Source: Kitasatospora phosalacinea (GTDB lineage Bacteria; Actinomycetota; Actinomycetes; Streptomycetales; Streptomycetaceae). Taken from it: a DNA stretch of 6,897 nt. The notes under the pieces were generated by a model. That model did not search any database. It was not told where the DNA came from and worked only from the letters and a program-made list of their open reading frames with translations. Location: NCBI RefSeq assembly GCF_000717185.1, contig NZ_JNYE01000169.1, positions 1 to 6,897 of the forward strand, in the 5' to 3' direction. A program made the position numbers and the translations under genes. Each line of letters opens with the position of its first letter. The stretch's first letter is position 1. Positions 5,041-6,897 of the stretch are shown one piece after another.

Positions 5041-5167
5041 GTGATGACAGTACGTCAAAGCCGGGGTCGGGAACGGAGGACCCGCCATCGTGCACAGCAT
5101 CTTCACCACCGGTGGGGCGACCTCCACCCGCCCGCCCGTCACCCGCCCGCCCGCCCGGCACGCGGAC

Positions 5168-5209
5168 GCGCGGGGGCCGGACGGGATCCGCTCCGTCCGG
5201 CCCCCGCGC
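5168..5209 (-). terminator. gabT transcription terminator (U-less hairpin)
   Basis: Arms 5168-5184 and 5193-5209 are a perfect 17-bp inverted repeat around the 8-base loop GATCCGCT, beginning 34 bases after the gabT stop codon. No T run follows on the minus strand, a form of terminator common in streptomycetes. It separates gabT from the PAP2 region. Confidence 0.85.
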
Positions 5210-5242
5210 CGCTCACCGGGAGTTCCGCCGTGCCCGCAGGGC

Positions 5243-6598
5243 TCAGACGCCCGCGAAGGCCGACTCCAGGATGTCCAGGCCCTCGACCAGCAGGTGCTCC
5301 GGGATCACCAGCGGCGGCAGGAAGCGCAGCACGTTGCCGTACGTCCCGGCGGTCAGCACCACCAGGCCCTCCGCGTGGCACGCCTTCGCGATCGCCGCGG
5401 TCACCTCCGGGTCCGGCTCCTTGCCGCCCGGCTTCACCAGCTCCACCGCGATCATCGCGCCGCGGCCGCGGACCTCGCCGATGCGCACCCGGTCGGAGTC
5501 GGCGAACTTCTCCTGCATGGCCCGAAGCCGGCCCAGCATGACCTCGCCGATGTGCCGCGCCTTGCCGTTCAGGTCCTCGGACCGCATGGTCTCGATCGCC
5601 CCCAGCGCGGCCGCGCAGGCCACCGGGTTGCCGCCGTAGGTCCCGCCCAGGCCGCCCGCGTGCGCGGCGTCCATGATCTCGGCCCGGCCGGTCACCGCCG
5701 CCAGCGGCAGACCGCCCGCGATGCCCTTCGCCGTGGTGATCAGGTCCGGGACGACGCCCTCGTCCTCGCACGCGAACCACTGGCCGGTGCGGCAGAAACC
5801 GGTCTGGATCTCGTCCGCCACGAACACGATCCCGTTCGCCTTCGCGAACTCCGCGATCGCGGGCAGGAAGCCCTTGGCCGGCTCGATGAAACCGCCCTCG
5901 CCCTGGATCGGCTCGATGATGACCGCCGCGACGTTCTCCGCGCCGATCTGCTTGTTGACGACCTCGATCGCCTGCGCGGCGGCCTCGGCGGCGCAGTTCT
6001 CCGCACCCGTCAGCCAGCGGTACGGGTACGCCACCGGCACCCGGTAGATCTCCGGCGCGAACGGCCCGAAGCCCTGCTTGTACGGCATGTTCTTCGCGGT
6101 CAGGCCCATGGTCAGGTTGGTCCGGCCGTGGTAGCCGTGGTCGAACACCACCACCGCGGTCCGCTTGGTGTAGGCGCGGGCGATCTTCACCGCGTTCTCC
6201 ACCGCCTCGGCGCCCGAGTTGAACAGCGCGGTGCGCTTGTCGTGGTCGCCCGGGGTCAGCTCGTTCAGCTGCTCCGCCACCGCCACGTAGCCCTCGTACG
6301 GGGTCACCATGAAACAGGTGTGCGTGAACGCGGCCAGCTGCTCGGTCGCCCGCGCCACCACGGCCGCGGCGCTGTTGCCCACGTTCGTCACGGCGATGCC
6401 CGAACCGAAGTCGATCAGGCTGTTGCCGTCCACGTCCTCCAGCACGCCGCCGCCGGCCCGCGACACGTACACCGGCAGCGTGGTGCCCACGCCCGCCGGG
6501 ACCGCGCCGAGCTTGCGAGCCTGCAGCTCCTGCGACTTCGGGCCGGGGATCGCGGTGACCAGTCGGCGCTCCTGCGGGAGCGGCGTTGCAGCGCTCAT
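5243..6598 (-). CDS. gabT: 4-aminobutyrate--2-oxoglutarate transaminase (GabT)
   Basis: A 451-residue cytoplasmic class-III (subgroup II) PLP aminotransferase of full family length. It moves the amino group of GABA to 2-oxoglutarate, giving succinate semialdehyde and glutamate, the first step of the GABA shunt. Landmarks: NSGAEAVENAVKIAR (127-141, PLP phosphate site), YHGRT (156-160), IIEPIQGEGGF (227-237, with the Glu used in omega-amino specificity), DEIQTGFCRTG (262-272, D262 binds the PLP ring nitrogen), TTAKGIAGGLPLAA (288-301, Schiff-base K291), and GGTYGGNP (318-325). The last part LRFLPPLVIP is typical of GABA transaminases. ATG 6598 has GGAG seven bases upstream. The gene stands alone in its transcript and no succinate-semialdehyde dehydrogenase is visible. 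Activity on 5-aminovalerate or beta-alanine is possible, but GabT is by far the best call. Confidence 0.94.
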   Translation of the reverse strand: MSAATPLPQERRLVTAIPGPKSQELQARKLGAVPAGVGTTLPVYVSRAGGGVLEDVDGNSLIDFGSGIAVTNVGNSAAAVVARATEQLAAFTHTCFMVTPYEGYVAVAEQLNELTPGDHDKRTALFNSGAEAVENAVKIARAYTKRTAVVVFDHGYHGRTNLTMGLTAKNMPYKQGFGPFAPEIYRVPVAYPYRWLTGAENCAAEAAAQAIEVVNKQIGAENVAAVIIEPIQGEGGFIEPAKGFLPAIAEFAKANGIVFVADEIQTGFCRTGQWFACEDEGVVPDLITTAKGIAGGLPLAAVTGRAEIMDAAHAGGLGGTYGGNPVACAAALGAIETMRSEDLNGKARHIGEVMLGRLRAMQEKFADSDRVRIGEVRGRGAMIAVELVKPGGKEPDPEVTAAIAKACHAEGLVVLTAGTYGNVLRFLPPLVIPEHLLVEGLDILESAFAGV

Positions 6599-6620
6599 CT
6601 GTCTTCTCCAAGTTCTTGAC

Positions 6621-6637
6621 GCGGTAACCGCAGGCTA
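6621..6637 (-). promoter_or_regulatory. gabT -10 box and adjoining palindrome
   Basis: On the minus strand TAGCCT (6637-6632) fits TANNNT and would start transcription near 6625, leaving a leader of about 26 nt with the GGAG ribosome-binding site (6609-6606). GCGGTAACCGC (6621-6631) is a perfect 5-1-5 palindrome over that start site, placed as a repressor site would be. No -35 match is seen and the binding protein is unknown. Confidence 0.4.
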
Positions 6638-6665
6638 CGACCGGCCGCACGGCTCCGGCATGCGC

Positions 6666-6714
6666 CACTCGGTAGTGCCGGGACGACCCAATTGTCCGAC
6701 GCGGCCAGTGGCCG
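6666..6714. promoter_or_regulatory. short palindromes in the gabT divergent spacer
   Basis: CACTCGGTAGTG (6666-6677, 4-bp arms) and CGGCCAGTGGCCG (6702-6714, perfect 6-bp arms around one base) lie between the two divergent starts. CCGGCA at 6655-6660 can pair with TGCCGG at 6676-6681. A TACATT at 6744-6749 is a possible -10 for the plus-strand gene, without a clear -35. In such GC-rich DNA short palindromes also arise by chance, so these are only operator candidates. Confidence 0.3.
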
Positions 6715-6817
6715 AAGATCGGCTGCGCGCCCGCGCACTCCACTACATTGGCCCCGGGTGTGTCGGTGGGACGGCGATGCGGGTATGGCACCGCCGGCAA
6801 CGTAGGAGGGGCCCGAA

Positions 6818-6897
6818 GTGGAACTGAACGACGCGAGAACCCAGCACACCCACCCCCATCTCCCCCCGCCCCGCGCCCCCTTCCACCTCTCCACCTG
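6818..6897 (+). CDS. 5' end of an unidentified gene, cut by the window edge
   Basis: A perfect AGGAGG (6804-6809) lies eight bases before GTG 6818, the strongest ribosome-binding site in the window. The 26 codons present read MELNDARTQHTHPHLPPPRA then PFHLST, with no stop before the window end. The peptide is rich in Pro and His, shows no signal peptide or recognisable domain, and uses one AGA codon, rare in such genomes. The gene is divergent from gabT across a 219-bp spacer. I do not recognise it; too little is visible to propose a function. Confidence 0.55.
   Translation, partial: MELNDARTQHTHPHLPPPRAPFHLST

Noticed and set aside
5052..5057. TTGACG on the minus strand as -35 for the small RNA or PAP2
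   Set aside because: No TANNNT-like -10 lies 16-18 bp downstream (positions near 5034 read ACAGCG).
5128..5157. CCCG-type short tandem repeats between gabT and PAP2
   Set aside because: Imperfect and common in DNA of this composition; no array structure, so not CRISPR or a meaningful satellite.
4862..5161. N-terminal extension of PAP2 up to 5161
   Set aside because: The extension contains an intrinsic terminator, its codons lose the strong G/C third-position bias, and no ribosome-binding site precedes the upstream starts.
3699..5639. Very long plus-strand open frames (3699-5639, 4045-5541, 5090-6619)
   Set aside because: They cross three minus-strand genes and two terminators, and their Ser/Arg/Pro composition is a GC artefact.
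5139..6800. Minus-strand 553-codon frame overlapping gabT
   Set aside because: It is a frame-shifted shadow of gabT with Gly/Arg-rich composition.
6777..6827. 16-codon Arg-rich plus-strand reading frame upstream of the last gene
   Set aside because: No ribosome-binding site; it contains the AGGAGG of the next gene as codons, so it is more likely leader RNA.

Overview
The window reads as chromosomal DNA of a very GC-rich actinomycete, most likely Streptomycetaceae (Streptomyces or Kitasatospora). Real genes end almost every codon in G or C, several start with GTG, and three control sites resemble known streptomycete sites: a DmdR1/IdeR iron box, a DasR/chitinase-type operator and mostly U-less terminators. 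I see no transposase, integrase, phage gene, tRNA, rRNA or CRISPR array. The gene content is that of ordinary chromosome; the interest lies in the regulatory DNA.

Left part (1-2880). A LysR regulator (minus) and an EamA-type amino-acid/cysteine exporter (plus) diverge from an 86-bp spacer. The exporter opens with a (TCC)8 tract that copies the 16S anti-Shine-Dalgarno sequence. Its last 80 bp overlap tail-to-tail with a MarR regulator (minus). The MarR gene diverges from a small DUF2218 gene (plus). The DUF2218 promoter carries a 21-bp imperfect palindrome over its -35 region and an iron box over its -10/start region, so both a MarR-type regulator and iron may control it.

Middle part (2880-5240, minus). 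A secreted GH18 chitinase-like protein with an altered catalytic motif lies downstream of a PAP2 membrane phosphatase. Its promoter carries a GGTCCAGACC element next to TTGACG, the arrangement known from Streptomyces chitinase genes. A four-tract G-quadruplex motif fills the gap between the convergent DUF2218 and GH18 genes. Direct repeats surround the PAP2 stop codon. Just upstream of PAP2 there is a true intrinsic terminator (14-bp perfect stem plus T5), which makes the 170 bp before it a candidate small RNA.

Right part (5243-6897). gabT (4-aminobutyrate transaminase, minus) ends in a 17-bp perfect hairpin. A 219-bp divergent spacer with several short palindromes follows, then the start of an unidentified plus-strand gene with a perfect AGGAGG ribosome-binding site, cut by the window end.

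The genes form separate short transcription units, not one pathway: export control (LysR/EamA), iron or stress response (MarR/DUF2218), polysaccharide use (GH18), lipid phosphate hydrolysis (PAP2) and GABA catabolism (GabT).
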